Source: an uncultured Clostridia bacterium (GTDB taxonomy: Bacteria; Bacillota; Clostridia; TANB77; CAG-508). From it: 64,000 bases of DNA. The translations under genes and the position numbers were made by a program. Location: positions 62,001 to 126,000 of the forward strand of contig CANQEI010000002.1 of the NCBI GenBank assembly GCA_947594845.1, written 5' to 3'. The notes under the pieces are model-generated. The model did no database searches and had not been told where the DNA came from. It saw only the letters and a program-made list of their open reading frames with translations. Positions 45,846-54,245 of the stretch are shown one piece after another. Position 1 is the first letter of the stretch. Every line of letters begins with the position of its first letter.

Positions 45846-47561
45846 ATGAAAAAATTGATAAATTATAATATATTAATTGCACAAAAAATTGGAAAAATAG
45901 TTGAAATAGATTCAGAGGAATTAGAAAAATATATAGAAATACCCCCACAAAGCGAAATGGGGGATTTCGCTTTTCCATGTTTTAAATTAGCTAAACAATT
46001 AAAAAAATCTCCGATAGTAATTGCTAAAGAAATAAAAGAAAAAATAGAAACTGATGAATATATAGAAAAAATTGAAGAAAAATCAGGCTATTTGAATTTT
46101 TATATAAATACTAATAAATTAGCAGAAGAAGTTTTTAAAGAGATTGATAAGAAAAAAGAAGAATATGGAAAAAGTGATATAGGAAACGGAAAAACTATTA
46201 TAGTTGAATATTCTTCACCTAATATAGCAAAACCATTTCATATAGGTCATCTAAGAACTACATTAATAGGAAATTCATTATACAAGGTATACAAATTTCT
46301 TGGATACAATACAATAGGGATAAATCATCTTGGAGATTATGGAACTCAATTCGGAAAGATGATTGAAGGATACAAATTATGGGGAAATGAATATAACTTA
46401 GAAGAAGACCCTATAAACAAAATGATGGAAATGTATGTGCGAATAAATGAATTATGCAAAAAAGATGAAAAAGTTTTAGAAAACTGTAGAGAAAACTTTA
46501 GACTACTTGAAAACGGAGATAAATATTGCACTGAACTATGGGAAAGATTTAAAGAGATAAGTTTAAAAGAATTTGACAAAATTTATGATATTTTAGATGT
46601 AAAATTTGATTCATTAAAAGGAGAAGCTTTCTATCAGGATAAGATACAGGAAGTTGTTGACATACTAGAAAAGAAAGGGAAACTTATAGAATCTGAAGGT
46701 GCAAAAATTGTAAATTTAGAAGATGAAGGAATAGATACACCTTGTATAATTCAAAAAACAGATGGCTCATCAATTTATGCAACAAGAGATTTAGCAGCAA
46801 TTTTATATAGAGCTAGAACCTATGACTTCGACAAATGCTTATATGTAGTAGCATACGAACAAAATTTGCACTTCAAACAAGTTTTTGCAGTTGCTAAAAA
46901 TATTGTTGATGAAAAATATTATAATGGACTAATACATGTTTCATATGGAATGGTAGCATTACCAACAGGTAAAATGTCAACTAGATTAGGAAATGTAGTA
47001 AAAATAGAAGATTTAATAAATGAAACAATTAATAAGGCAAAAGAAATCATATCTGAAAAGAATCAAAATTTAGAAAATAAAGATGAAGTAGCAAAAAAAG
47101 TTGGAATAGCTGCAATTGTATTTAATACACTTTCAACAACAACTAACAGAGATCAAATTTTTGATTGGGATACAGCATTAAACTTTCAGGGTGAAACAGG
47201 CCCATATATACAATACACATATGTAAGAACTAAAAGTGTTTCAGAAAAATTAGATAAGGTTCCAGATTTGGCAGATATTGATTTCTCACTATTTAAAGAA
47301 GATACAGCAATAAAAACAATAAAAACGCTATATAGATTTGGTGAATACATAAAAACTACTGCAGATAAAAATGAACCAGCAATACTTGCAAGATATCTAA
47401 TTGAATTAGCACAAAATTATAATAATTTTTATAATGAAAATAAATTATTAGTTGATGATGAAAAATTGCGTAATACAAGAGTATATTTAAGTAATAGTGT
47501 AGGAACAGTTTTAAAAACAGGAGCTGAATTATTAGGTATAAAAATGCCAAATAAAATGTAA
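45846..47561 (+). CDS. argS: Arginyl-tRNA synthetase
   Basis: Class I synthetase. HIGH motif in PFHIGHLRTTLIGNSL, a KMSKS variant GKMSTRLGNVV, N-terminal Arg-S domain (SEMGDFAFPCFKLAKQL) and the C-terminal DALR domain (ARYLIELAQNYNNFYNEN). About 571 residues. The start is uncertain: the frame is open from a TTG at 45783, but the AAAGGA at 45840-45845 is best spaced for a TTG at 45855 and touches the ATG at 45846. I give the ATG; the TTG would shorten the protein by 3 residues. No T-box is visible. Confidence 0.93.
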   Translation: MKKLINYNILIAQKIGKIVEIDSEELEKYIEIPPQSEMGDFAFPCFKLAKQLKKSPIVIAKEIKEKIETDEYIEKIEEKSGYLNFYINTNKLAEEVFKEIDKKKEEYGKSDIGNGKTIIVEYSSPNIAKPFHIGHLRTTLIGNSLYKVYKFLGYNTIGINHLGDYGTQFGKMIEGYKLWGNEYNLEEDPINKMMEMYVRINELCKKDEKVLENCRENFRLLENGDKYCTELWERFKEISLKEFDKIYDILDVKFDSLKGEAFYQDKIQEVVDILEKKGKLIESEGAKIVNLEDEGIDTPCIIQKTDGSSIYATRDLAAILYRARTYDFDKCLYVVAYEQNLHFKQVFAVAKNIVDEKYYNGLIHVSYGMVALPTGKMSTRLGNVVKIEDLINETINKAKEIISEKNQNLENKDEVAKKVGIAAIVFNTLSTTTNRDQIFDWDTALNFQGETGPYIQYTYVRTKSVSEKLDKVPDLADIDFSLFKEDTAIKTIKTLYRFGEYIKTTADKNEPAILARYLIELAQNYNNFYNENKLLVDDEKLRNTRVYLSNSVGTVLKTGAELLGIKMPNKM

Positions 47562-47573
47562 AAGGAGTAAAAT

Positions 47574-49388
47574 ATGAGTAAGAAAAGTAAAATAATTATT
47601 ATTGTATCAGTAATTATTGGAATAATCCTAATTGCTGCACTAATTGTTGCTGCAATTATCATAGTTCCTAAATTTAAGAATAGCAACAAGGAAAGTAAAA
47701 AACTAGAATGGGGAGACATTTATTTAGAAGTTTTAAAAGATGATGATAAATTAGAAGATATGGATAATCAACAAATACAACTTTGCGATTTAAATAAAGA
47801 TAATATTCCTGAATTAATAATTTATGGTTTAAAAAATGCAAGCGAATATATTGCTAACATTTATAAAATAAATGATAAAAATGAAGTAGATACTGTTAAG
47901 GTATCACTTGATAAAGATTTCGAATTAAAATTATTATACAATGCAGAAATTGATGATTATGTTTGGTGTGCAGTTAGTAAAGACCCTGATTCTAAAGATG
48001 TTTATGATTTAAATATTTCAACTGAAACATATAAACCAGAGTTAATTCAAGATGAAAATTTTGAAGAAAATTACTTTGAAATTGAAGATAATTATAGTGG
48101 TATAGTAGATTTTGATAAAAATGCCTCAAAAGATAAAAAAGAAGAAGTATTTAAAAAAGCACAAGACGAATATGTAAGTACAGACGATATGTTAACAGAT
48201 GAAGTAAAAGAAATGGCAGATGGATTAAGAACATTAAAAAATTTAAAAAGAAAAGATGACTCTAAGCCTATAGTTTATTCAGTTCGTAAATACGTTGATG
48301 AATATGGTGCTAAATATGAGTATCCAGCATTAAATATTGATTCAACAGATGCTGATAAAATAAATGCAGAAATAGAAGAAAATTATGGATTTACAAAAGA
48401 AGATGAACCAAATCTTGAGGGCATGGAATTGGTAGATATTTCTTATTCATATAATATAAATAAGAAAAATCTATCACTAGTTGTAAAAAAAGGCGGAAAT
48501 GAAAGTGTTTGGGCCTCAAGCTATGTCGTAAATCTTGAAAATTGTAGTAGAATATCATCAGATAAATTATTAGAAAACGAAAACTTAAATAAATCAGATG
48601 TTATAGAAAATGTAAAAAAAGCAGCAATAAATGATTTTAACTCACAGATAGAAAAAGAAAAGAAATCTTATGGCAATACAAGTTGGTCTGGAATGGGATA
48701 TGATAAATCAGAGTCTGAATGGAAATCTGATTTAGAAAAAAATGTAGATGACTTAGAAAATCTATACTTTAATGGTGATGGAGATTTATGCGTAATTATT
48801 GAATATCAACATTCAGGAGGACAATGGTCTTGCACAAAATCTTTAATCATCAATATTTCAAAAGATTATTCTGTAGAAGAATTAAAACTTAATTATAGTA
48901 GATCAGTAAATACTGAAAGTACAACAACTCCAGAACCATCATCAGTAACGCCAACGCCAACTCCAACGCCAGCAACAACTCCACAAACAAGTACACAAGC
49001 TTCAAATTCATCATCAAGTAAGAAATTAACTGATATTAAATTTGCAACAAATCCAACAACTACAGTAGGAGAAGGAACATATAAAAGAGGTACTGATGGA
49101 AGTATTAAAGTAACAAATTCTAAAAAAGGATCATTTGATTTTGAAATAAATTGTACTTATATGACAGCAGCAGGATATCCAAACATGGGAATGCTTCAAG
49201 GGACAGCAAAAGAAACATCTGATGGTAACTTTGCATATGTAGAAAGAAAATCACAGGGAGGAGAATACAATTACACAGTCATATTTCATATAGCAGATGG
49301 AGGAATTGTAATAGAAGATGAATCCGAAGATGGATATTCACCATATTGCGGACACAATGTAACTTTTAGAGGTACATTTGTTCAATAA
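47574..49388 (+). CDS. Large signal-anchored surface protein with Thr-Pro linker
   Basis: 604 residues, function unknown. A very hydrophobic N-terminal helix (about 7-33) anchors an acidic outside region. An EF-hand/dockerin-like loop DLNKDNIPELIIYG (about 66-79) is followed by a long domain with RsiV/DUF3298-like features (SVRKYVDEYGAKYEYPALNI and VNLENCSRISSDKL), then a Thr/Pro-rich linker (TTPEPSSVTPTPTPTPATTP, about 444-463) and a C-terminal beta-rich module ending GHNVTFRGTF. The linker and modules suggest exposure beyond the wall. AAAGGAG before ATG, 12 bases after argS. Confidence 0.6.
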   Translation: MSKKSKIIIIVSVIIGIILIAALIVAAIIIVPKFKNSNKESKKLEWGDIYLEVLKDDDKLEDMDNQQIQLCDLNKDNIPELIIYGLKNASEYIANIYKINDKNEVDTVKVSLDKDFELKLLYNAEIDDYVWCAVSKDPDSKDVYDLNISTETYKPELIQDENFEENYFEIEDNYSGIVDFDKNASKDKKEEVFKKAQDEYVSTDDMLTDEVKEMADGLRTLKNLKRKDDSKPIVYSVRKYVDEYGAKYEYPALNIDSTDADKINAEIEENYGFTKEDEPNLEGMELVDISYSYNINKKNLSLVVKKGGNESVWASSYVVNLENCSRISSDKLLENENLNKSDVIENVKKAAINDFNSQIEKEKKSYGNTSWSGMGYDKSESEWKSDLEKNVDDLENLYFNGDGDLCVIIEYQHSGGQWSCTKSLIINISKDYSVEELKLNYSRSVNTESTTTPEPSSVTPTPTPTPATTPQTSTQASNSSSSKKLTDIKFATNPTTTVGEGTYKRGTDGSIKVTNSKKGSFDFEINCTYMTAAGYPNMGMLQGTAKETSDGNFAYVERKSQGGEYNYTVIFHIADGGIVIEDESEDGYSPYCGHNVTFRGTFVQ

Positions 49389-49402
49389 ATAAAGCAAAAA
49401 AA

Positions 49403-49447
49403 TACTTGCTTTTAGATATAAAATTTGTTATTATTTAAAAGCAAGTA
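49403..49447 (+). promoter_or_regulatory. tRNA-Leu promoter framed by a perfect inverted repeat
   Basis: TTGCTT (49406-49411), 17 bases, TATTAT (49429-49434). A perfect 12-bp inverted repeat TACTTGCTTTTA (49403-49414) / TAAAAGCAAGTA (49436-49447) brackets it: the left arm covers the -35 and the right arm the expected start. It could be an operator, a cruciform, or the remains of a terminator for the gene at 47574. Confidence 0.55.
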
Positions 49448-49454
49448 TAAATAT

Positions 49455-49537
49455 GCCGATGTGGCGGAATTGGCAGACGCACATGACTCAAAATCATGCG
49501 GGAAACCATGTGGGTTCGAGTCCCACCATCGGTACCA
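49455..49537 (+). tRNA. tRNA-Leu (anticodon CAA)
   Basis: Acceptor arm GCCGATG pairs with CATCGGT (one G-U), D-arm GGCGGAATTGGCAGACGC, anticodon stem ATGA/TCAT with loop CT-CAA-AA, a long variable arm as in class II tRNAs, T-arm GTGGG-TTCGAGT-CCCAC, and an encoded 3' CCA. Decodes UUG. It is the only tRNA gene I find in the window. Confidence 0.95.
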
Positions 49538-49634
49538 AAATAAGTTTTTGTTGAACTTTTTATAAGTATAGTAAGAGAAAATATAGCACAAAATTTGTTA
49601 ATCAAGGGAGAAGAAAAAGTAATGGACGAAAACG

Positions 49635-50396
49635 TTGAGACTGTATATACACGGGAAAGAAAATCTTAAAGAAATAGAAATATTTTGGACAGGAGGATAT
49701 GATTCAACATTTAGAATATGTCAGTTATCCAGAAAAAAGGTAATTATACAGCCATATTATTTATCTGACAAAAGAAGATCAGAAGCAAACGAGCTAAATG
49801 CAATAAAAACTATAACAAATAAATTAAGAAATAATAAAGATACAAAAGCTATAATAAGAGATATTATTTATGTGTCAATGGATGAAAGATTAACTGACAA
49901 AAAAGTGACAGATGCATTTCATAATTTATTAAAACAAGATTTTATGGGATCTCAATATGAGTGGCTTGGTATTTTTGCACTAAATCATAAAGGAATTGAA
50001 ATGTCAATTCACAAAGATGATAAAGCAATAGAATTAATTTCTAAACATGCTAAATTGAAAAAAATACAAGATGAATTAGGTGACTATTATGTTATTGATA
50101 AAGATAACTCACCTAAGGATTGTGTAACACTATTTGGTAATTTACATTTCCCTCTTGCAGATTATACAAAATTACAAATGAAAGAGGAATATGAAAAAAT
50201 GAATTTATCAGATATAATAGATGATACTTGGTTCTGTTTTAACCCAATAGATGGTAAACCATGTGGCTATTGCAATCCTTGTAAATATACAATTGAAGAA
50301 GGAATGGCATATAGATTTTCTAAAGAGGCTTTAAAAAGGTATAAATGGAAAAAAAGTATCTTATACAAAATTTTAGTAAAGATAAAAAATCATTAA
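49635..50396 (+). CDS. QueC-like PP-loop ATPase with doubtful N-terminus
   Basis: Adenine-nucleotide alpha-hydrolase type protein. The PP-loop is IEIFWTGGYDSTFRICQL, a SGGxDS variant, and the C-terminus has a zinc site FCFNPIDGKPCGYCNPCKY like QueC, which makes preQ0 from carboxydeazaguanine. About 253 residues. No other queuosine gene is nearby, so the substrate may differ. The start is a problem: the frame has only a TTG at 49635 with no good ribosome-binding site. The well-placed ATG at 49622 (AAGGGAG upstream) runs in another frame and stops after 15 codons. A frameshift near 49655-49665 would join them. It may be a real frameshift, a sequence error, or a non-standard start. Confidence 0.6.
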   Translation: MRLYIHGKENLKEIEIFWTGGYDSTFRICQLSRKKVIIQPYYLSDKRRSEANELNAIKTITNKLRNNKDTKAIIRDIIYVSMDERLTDKKVTDAFHNLLKQDFMGSQYEWLGIFALNHKGIEMSIHKDDKAIELISKHAKLKKIQDELGDYYVIDKDNSPKDCVTLFGNLHFPLADYTKLQMKEEYEKMNLSDIIDDTWFCFNPIDGKPCGYCNPCKYTIEEGMAYRFSKEALKRYKWKKSILYKILVKIKNH

Positions 50397-50461
50397 AAGA
50401 ATTGTACATTAGTATATTTATATTTGGATACACATTTTATTAAAATATGAGATATGATTGA

Positions 50462-50544
50462 TATCTGTATCAATTTAAAGAGAATCAATGGCGAGTTGTA
50501 AATATCTACGTCGTTGATAACAAAATAATAGAAAAAGGTGTAAA
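50462..50544 (+). pseudogene. Possible coding remnant before the peptidase E gene
   Basis: After a stop at 50459-50461 the frame reads YLYQFKENQWRVVNIYVVDN, protein-like but with no start or ribosome-binding site, and it runs into the next gene in another frame. Possibly the tail of a lost gene. Confidence 0.25.
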
Positions 50545-51165
50545 ATGTTATTATATATATCATCTAAAAAATTCGGAAAAGATACAACGTTTTTAAAAGA
50601 TTGGATAACTAAGCATAATAATGAAATTGCTTTGATACCAAATGCCCTTGATTCAAAAGGAGAAGAAAAATTACAAAAAAATTTAAAAGAAGATATTGAG
50701 CTACTTGAAGAAATAGGGTTTAAAATTAATATAATAGACTTAAAAGAATACTTTGGAAAGTATGATAAATTAAAAGAAAAATTATCAAATTATAATACTT
50801 ACTGCGTTATGGGCGGAAATGTATTCGTTCTAAATAAAGCAATAAAACTTAGTAACTTTGATATGTTTTTAAAAGAGAAAAAGAATGATGATAATTATTT
50901 ATACATAGGATATAGTGCAGGAAGTTGCGTATTATCTAAGAATTTAAAACCCCTAGCAATGGTTGATGAGCCAATTAGTTTTTATGGTAAAACAAATATT
51001 GATTATGAAGGAGTAGGATTTATTGACTATACAATAATACCTCATTATAAATCTGATTACCATAAATCTGAATTAATAGATAATTTGGTATTAGAATGCC
51101 AAAAACAAAAAATTAAATTTAAAACCATAAAAGATGGAGAAGTCATAATTGAAAAAACAAAATAA
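50545..51165 (+). CDS. Peptidase E-like protein (family S51)
   Basis: 206 residues. The nucleophile elbow YIGYSAGSCVL (Ser about 128) and CVMGGNVFVL, with the later IIPHYKSDYHKS carrying the probable His, match S51 dipeptidase E, which cleaves Asp-Xaa dipeptides, and its cyanophycinase relatives. Cytoplasmic, no signal peptide. AAAGGTG site before ATG. It lies between the QueC-like and the CxxCxxCC genes, with a terminator-like hairpin after it. Confidence 0.82.
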   Translation: MLLYISSKKFGKDTTFLKDWITKHNNEIALIPNALDSKGEEKLQKNLKEDIELLEEIGFKINIIDLKEYFGKYDKLKEKLSNYNTYCVMGGNVFVLNKAIKLSNFDMFLKEKKNDDNYLYIGYSAGSCVLSKNLKPLAMVDEPISFYGKTNIDYEGVGFIDYTIIPHYKSDYHKSELIDNLVLECQKQKIKFKTIKDGEVIIEKTK

Positions 51166-51194
51166 GCAATTATCAAATGAAATAAAGAGCCAAT

Positions 51195-51221
51195 AAGCGA
51201 CCAATTTTGGTCGCTTTGCTT
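51195..51221 (+). terminator. Terminator-like hairpin after the peptidase E gene
   Basis: AAGCGACCAA / TTGGTCGCTT, a perfect 10-bp stem with a two-base loop, then TGCTTTTA. The T-run is broken. It stands immediately before the ribosome-binding site of the next gene. Confidence 0.65.
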
Positions 51222-51239
51222 TTAGGAAAGGAAAAATAT

Positions 51240-51845
51240 TTGGAAACAGAAGTACTAAATTTAAATAGTAAAACAAGTTTAAAATGCATTCCTTGTGAAA
51301 AATGTTGTAAGTGCAGAGGAGACATAAAATTAACACCAATAAATGTAATAGAAATAAGCAACTTTTTAAAGATATCAATTGAAGAATTTCTTGAAAAATA
51401 TACTTATGAATTAGAAAACGAAGAACCAGAAATAGCAATAAAAGCAGTTGATAAAGAAAAATGGTGTATTTTTAACGATACTGAAACATACAAATGCAAA
51501 ATACAAAAATATAAGCCAATGCAGTGTGTCGTCTTTCCATTAGTTCCAGTCGATATAGATAATGATTTATTTATAAATTCAAATCAATGTAAACTTGAAA
51601 ACACGAAAAAAATATCTGTTAATAAATGGCTTAATGGAAACAATAAAATATATAAAAGAAATAAAGAAATTTACATGTTATGGATTCGATTAATGGAAGA
51701 ATTGCAACCCAAATGGAAAAATCTTTCTAAAGAAAATCAAATAAAAATAAAAAATATATTGTTTAGAGAATATAAAAAAGGAAATTACAAAAATCAAATA
51801 AAAAATAATATTAAAGAAGTTAGAAAAATTATTTATAATGTTTAA
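51240..51845 (+). CDS. YkgJ-family CxxCxxCC cysteine cluster protein
   Basis: 201 residues. The cysteine cluster [18 protein letters not shown] (about residues 13-30), the later [22 protein letters not shown] and the final Cys in NQCKL are typical of the YkgJ/UPF0153 family, thought to bind zinc or an iron-sulfur cluster; its biochemical role is unknown. I chose the TTG at 51240, preceded by GGAAAGGA, rather than the open frame back to 51207, which lies inside the hairpin. Cytoplasmic, with a Lys-rich C-terminus. Confidence 0.75.
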   Translation: METEVLNLNSKTSLKCIPCEKCCKCRGDIKLTPINVIEISNFLKISIEEFLEKYTYELENEEPEIAIKAVDKEKWCIFNDTETYKCKIQKYKPMQCVVFPLVPVDIDNDLFINSNQCKLENTKKISVNKWLNGNNKIYKRNKEIYMLWIRLMEELQPKWKNLSKENQIKIKNILFREYKKGNYKNQIKNNIKEVRKIIYNV

Positions 51846-51850
51846 TCAAT

Positions 51851-51880
51851 GTGCAACATTTCAAAAAAAGTTCATATAAT
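51851..51880 (+). promoter_or_regulatory. Promoter of the GH25 lysozyme gene
   Basis: GTGCAA, 18 bases, TATAAT. The -10 is perfect; the -35 resembles the TTGCAA used elsewhere in the window. Start expected near 51887. Confidence 0.6.
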
Positions 51881-51913
51881 ATAGTGAATTATTTTTTGAA
51901 ATGGAGGAATAAT

Positions 51914-52969
51914 ATGAGCAAACTGAAAAAAATAATATTAATAATTGCTTTTTTAATAATGACTATATTTAGCACAAATGGATATGCTTTAACGCCTGCA
52001 TCACAGATTACATATGAAGGAATTGATGTAAGTAACTGGCAAGGATATATCGATTATGCACAAGTAAAAAATTCAGGAATAGATATTGTATATATAAAAT
52101 CATCAGAAGGAAGCAATTACAAAGACCCATATTTCGAAATAAATTACAGAAATTCTAAAGAGAATGGACTAAAAGTAGGTGTATATCACTATTTAACAGC
52201 AAGAAGCATAACTGAAGCACAAATAGAAGCTAGATTTTTTGCATCAATAATATCAGGAAAACAAATTGATTGTAAATTAGCAATGGATTTTGAAAGTTTT
52301 GGAGATTTAACAATAAATGAGATAAATCAAATTTCAAGAACATTTTTAGAAGAAGTAGAAGAACTAACAGGAAAACAAACAATTGTATATAGTGATTTAT
52401 TTAATAGTCAAAATACTTTTAGATTAGCAGATGAATATCCATTATGGATAGCATATTATGGACCATATGAAGAATTAGAAAATGTTCAATCAAATTGGAA
52501 TACATGGGAAGGACAGCAGTATACAGACATGTCAAGAATAAATGGAATTTTTACTGATGTTGATAGAGACAGATTCACATCAGATGTATTACTAGAAAAT
52601 ACAGAAAAAATTCCGGAAACTGAAAATGCAACGCCAACTAATCAAACAGAAGAAATTAAATATATTGTAAAAAGAGGAGATACATTATGGGATTTATCAA
52701 GAAAATATAATGTAACAGTACAAGAAATAGTAAATTTGAATAATATACAAAATCCAAACTTAATTTTCCCAGGAGAAGAGCTTACAATAATAACAAATAC
52801 TAATTTTTCACAAGTAAGTGGTCTTGGAAAAGATTTTTATACAGTAGAACCAGGAGACACTTTATCAGAATTAGCAATAAAATTTGATACAACAGTTTCA
52901 GAAATAGTAAGATTAAATAATATACAGAATCCAAATTTAATTTTTGTAGGACAGCGCTTAAGAATTTAA
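51914..52969 (+). CDS. Secreted GH25 lysozyme with two LysM domains
   Basis: 351 residues. Signal peptide (about 1-27, [19 protein letters not shown]), then a GH25 muramidase domain ([14 protein letters not shown] at about 38, LAMDFESF with catalytic acids, [13 protein letters not shown]) that cleaves MurNAc-GlcNAc bonds. Two LysM wall-binding domains follow ([19 protein letters not shown] and [19 protein letters not shown]), each ending [11 protein letters not shown]. The frame opens 21 codons earlier, but ATGGAGGA precedes the ATG at 51914 and the signal peptide begins there. Likely acts in wall turnover, spore-coat or germination-related lysis. Confidence 0.92.
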   Translation: MSKLKKIILIIAFLIMTIFSTNGYALTPASQITYEGIDVSNWQGYIDYAQVKNSGIDIVYIKSSEGSNYKDPYFEINYRNSKENGLKVGVYHYLTARSITEAQIEARFFASIISGKQIDCKLAMDFESFGDLTINEINQISRTFLEEVEELTGKQTIVYSDLFNSQNTFRLADEYPLWIAYYGPYEELENVQSNWNTWEGQQYTDMSRINGIFTDVDRDRFTSDVLLENTEKIPETENATPTNQTEEIKYIVKRGDTLWDLSRKYNVTVQEIVNLNNIQNPNLIFPGEELTIITNTNFSQVSGLGKDFYTVEPGDTLSELAIKFDTTVSEIVRLNNIQNPNLIFVGQRLRI

Positions 52970-53047
52970 GATTATGAAGAAATTTCCTATTTACATTATA
53001 AAATATAAAATATATAATAATAAACAAGAAAATAACAGGAGGAAATT

Positions 53048-53641
53048 ATGCCAAAAATCTATATAGTATTAACTCACACAGGTACAATATTATCAAATAT
53101 AATCAGATTTTATACCAAAAACGAATTTTCACATGCGTCAATTTCCCTTGATGAAAACTTAGAAAAAATGTATTCTTTTGGAAGAAAAAATCCATATAAT
53201 GCTTTTATTGGGGGACTAGTAAAAGAATCGCCTACAGAAGGCACATTTAAAAGATTTAAAAATACGAAAACTAATATATATGAATTAGATGTTACAGATG
53301 AGCAATATGAATTATTAAGAACTAAAATAGCGAAAATGTATAAACACAGAGAAGAATATAAATTTAACACTAAAGGATTATTTGCAGTTGTATTAAACAA
53401 AAAAATAAATAAGCCCAAAACTTTTTATTGTGCAGAATTTGTAAGATATGTACTTCAAAATTCTGGTATAGATACTACATATTTACCTCAAATAATTAGA
53501 CCAGAAGATTTTAAAAAATTAAAAAATACAAAAATATTGTATAGAGGAAAATTAAGCAAATATAGAGAAAGAGTTAGAGAAATTGAAGCTCCAAAAGCAC
53601 AAATAAAACATATACCAATTCATAGAAGAGCAATAGTTTAA
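53048..53641 (+). CDS. Permuted NlpC/P60-type cysteine hydrolase (YiiX-like)
   Basis: 197 residues, no signal peptide. The catalytic order is reversed compared with classical NlpC/P60: His29 in NEFSHASISLD comes first and Cys128 in FYCAEFVRYVLQNSG follows. This is the circularly permuted papain-like group that includes YiiX, LRAT and DUF4105-type proteins, which act on lipids, peptides or wall amides. The substrate is unknown. AGGAGG before ATG, 78 bases after the lysozyme gene, so possibly co-expressed with it. Confidence 0.75.
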   Translation: MPKIYIVLTHTGTILSNIIRFYTKNEFSHASISLDENLEKMYSFGRKNPYNAFIGGLVKESPTEGTFKRFKNTKTNIYELDVTDEQYELLRTKIAKMYKHREEYKFNTKGLFAVVLNKKINKPKTFYCAEFVRYVLQNSGIDTTYLPQIIRPEDFKKLKNTKILYRGKLSKYRERVREIEAPKAQIKHIPIHRRAIV

Positions 53642-53700
53642 GAGTAAAACTTCCCTTTTTGGAAATACTAAATGTATAACTTAAAAGAGGAGGTTTTTTT

Positions 53701-53865
53701 ATGGAAAATAATCAAAATATAAATTGTACAGTATGTAGCTGTAAATATAATGAAATAGAAGATTGCAAATGCCAATTAGAGCAAATTACAGTAAAGCCAT
53801 TTCCAAATGAAGAATCAAGAAGCATAGATGAAACAGTTTGCTCTAACTATAAATGTGCTCATTAA
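53701..53865 (+). CDS. DUF1540 domain protein (54 aa)
   Basis: Short gene with AGGAGG and a clean ATG. The protein has the DUF1540 cysteine pattern: CTVCSCKYNEIEDCKCQLEQ (C9, C12, C14, C22, C24) and VCSNYKC near the end. DUF1540 proteins are small, Cys-rich and common in spore-formers, and probably bind metal. It follows the permuted NlpC/P60 gene by 59 bases and ends before a strong terminator. Confidence 0.85.
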   Translation: MENNQNINCTVCSCKYNEIEDCKCQLEQITVKPFPNEESRSIDETVCSNYKCAH

Positions 53866-53914
53866 TAAACAGGAATTTAGTACAAATTTAAGAGATGACT
53901 CTATAAAATAAAAA

Positions 53915-53952
53915 GACGATTCTATAATTTAGAATCGTCAATTTTTATTTTA
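53915..53952 (+). terminator. Intrinsic terminator of the DUF1540 transcript
   Basis: GACGATTCTA / TAGAATCGTC, a perfect 10-bp stem with a five-base loop, then AATTTTTATTTT. It can also serve the minus-strand gene that ends at 53970 (AAAAA on the left). Confidence 0.85.
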
Positions 53953-53969
53953 TAAAAAAGAAAGTTTTA

Positions 53970-54116
53970 TTACCACTTTTTTTTCTTTGTTTTATTAATA
54001 TCATCTTTTCTTCTAGTATCAACACGTCTTTCATTATTTACTTTAACTTTTTGTGTTCTTCTATCTTTTTTTCTTCTTTCCTCAAATAAATCTCCATCGT
54101 GATTCATTACGATCAT
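53970..54116 (-). CDS. Very basic 48-aa protein
   Basis: Unrecognised. Start at 54116 with GAGAGGTGA placed 6-8 bases upstream and a normal stop. The sequence begins MIVMNHDGDLFEERRKKDRR and continues with Arg/Lys pairs; about 20 of 48 residues are Lys or Arg. It may bind nucleic acid or ribosomes; this is inference. It sits between the terminator at 53915 and the fba promoter and is below usual length cut-offs. The good ribosome-binding site argues for a real gene. Confidence 0.6.
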   Translation of the reverse strand: MIVMNHDGDLFEERRKKDRRTQKVKVNNERRVDTRRKDDINKTKKKKW

Positions 54117-54185
54117 AATATCACCTCTCATTTGTATATTAAATAATTTAAAAATAGTATAACATATAGAATTTTATAATGCAAC

Positions 54186-54214
54186 TTGACAGAAAAAAAT
54201 ATAAGAAATAAAAT
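54186..54214 (+). promoter_or_regulatory. Sigma-A promoter of fba
   Basis: TTGACA, exactly 17 bases, TAAAAT, 31 bases before the fba start. Confidence 0.8.
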
Positions 54215-54245
54215 TAAAATGAATTTAAATTAAGGAGGTTTAATT

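Noticed and set aside
49455-49700. tRNA-Leu as an integration site (attachment site) for a mobile element
   Set aside because: No integrase and no visible direct repeat of the tRNA 3' end downstream; the following genes look chromosomal.
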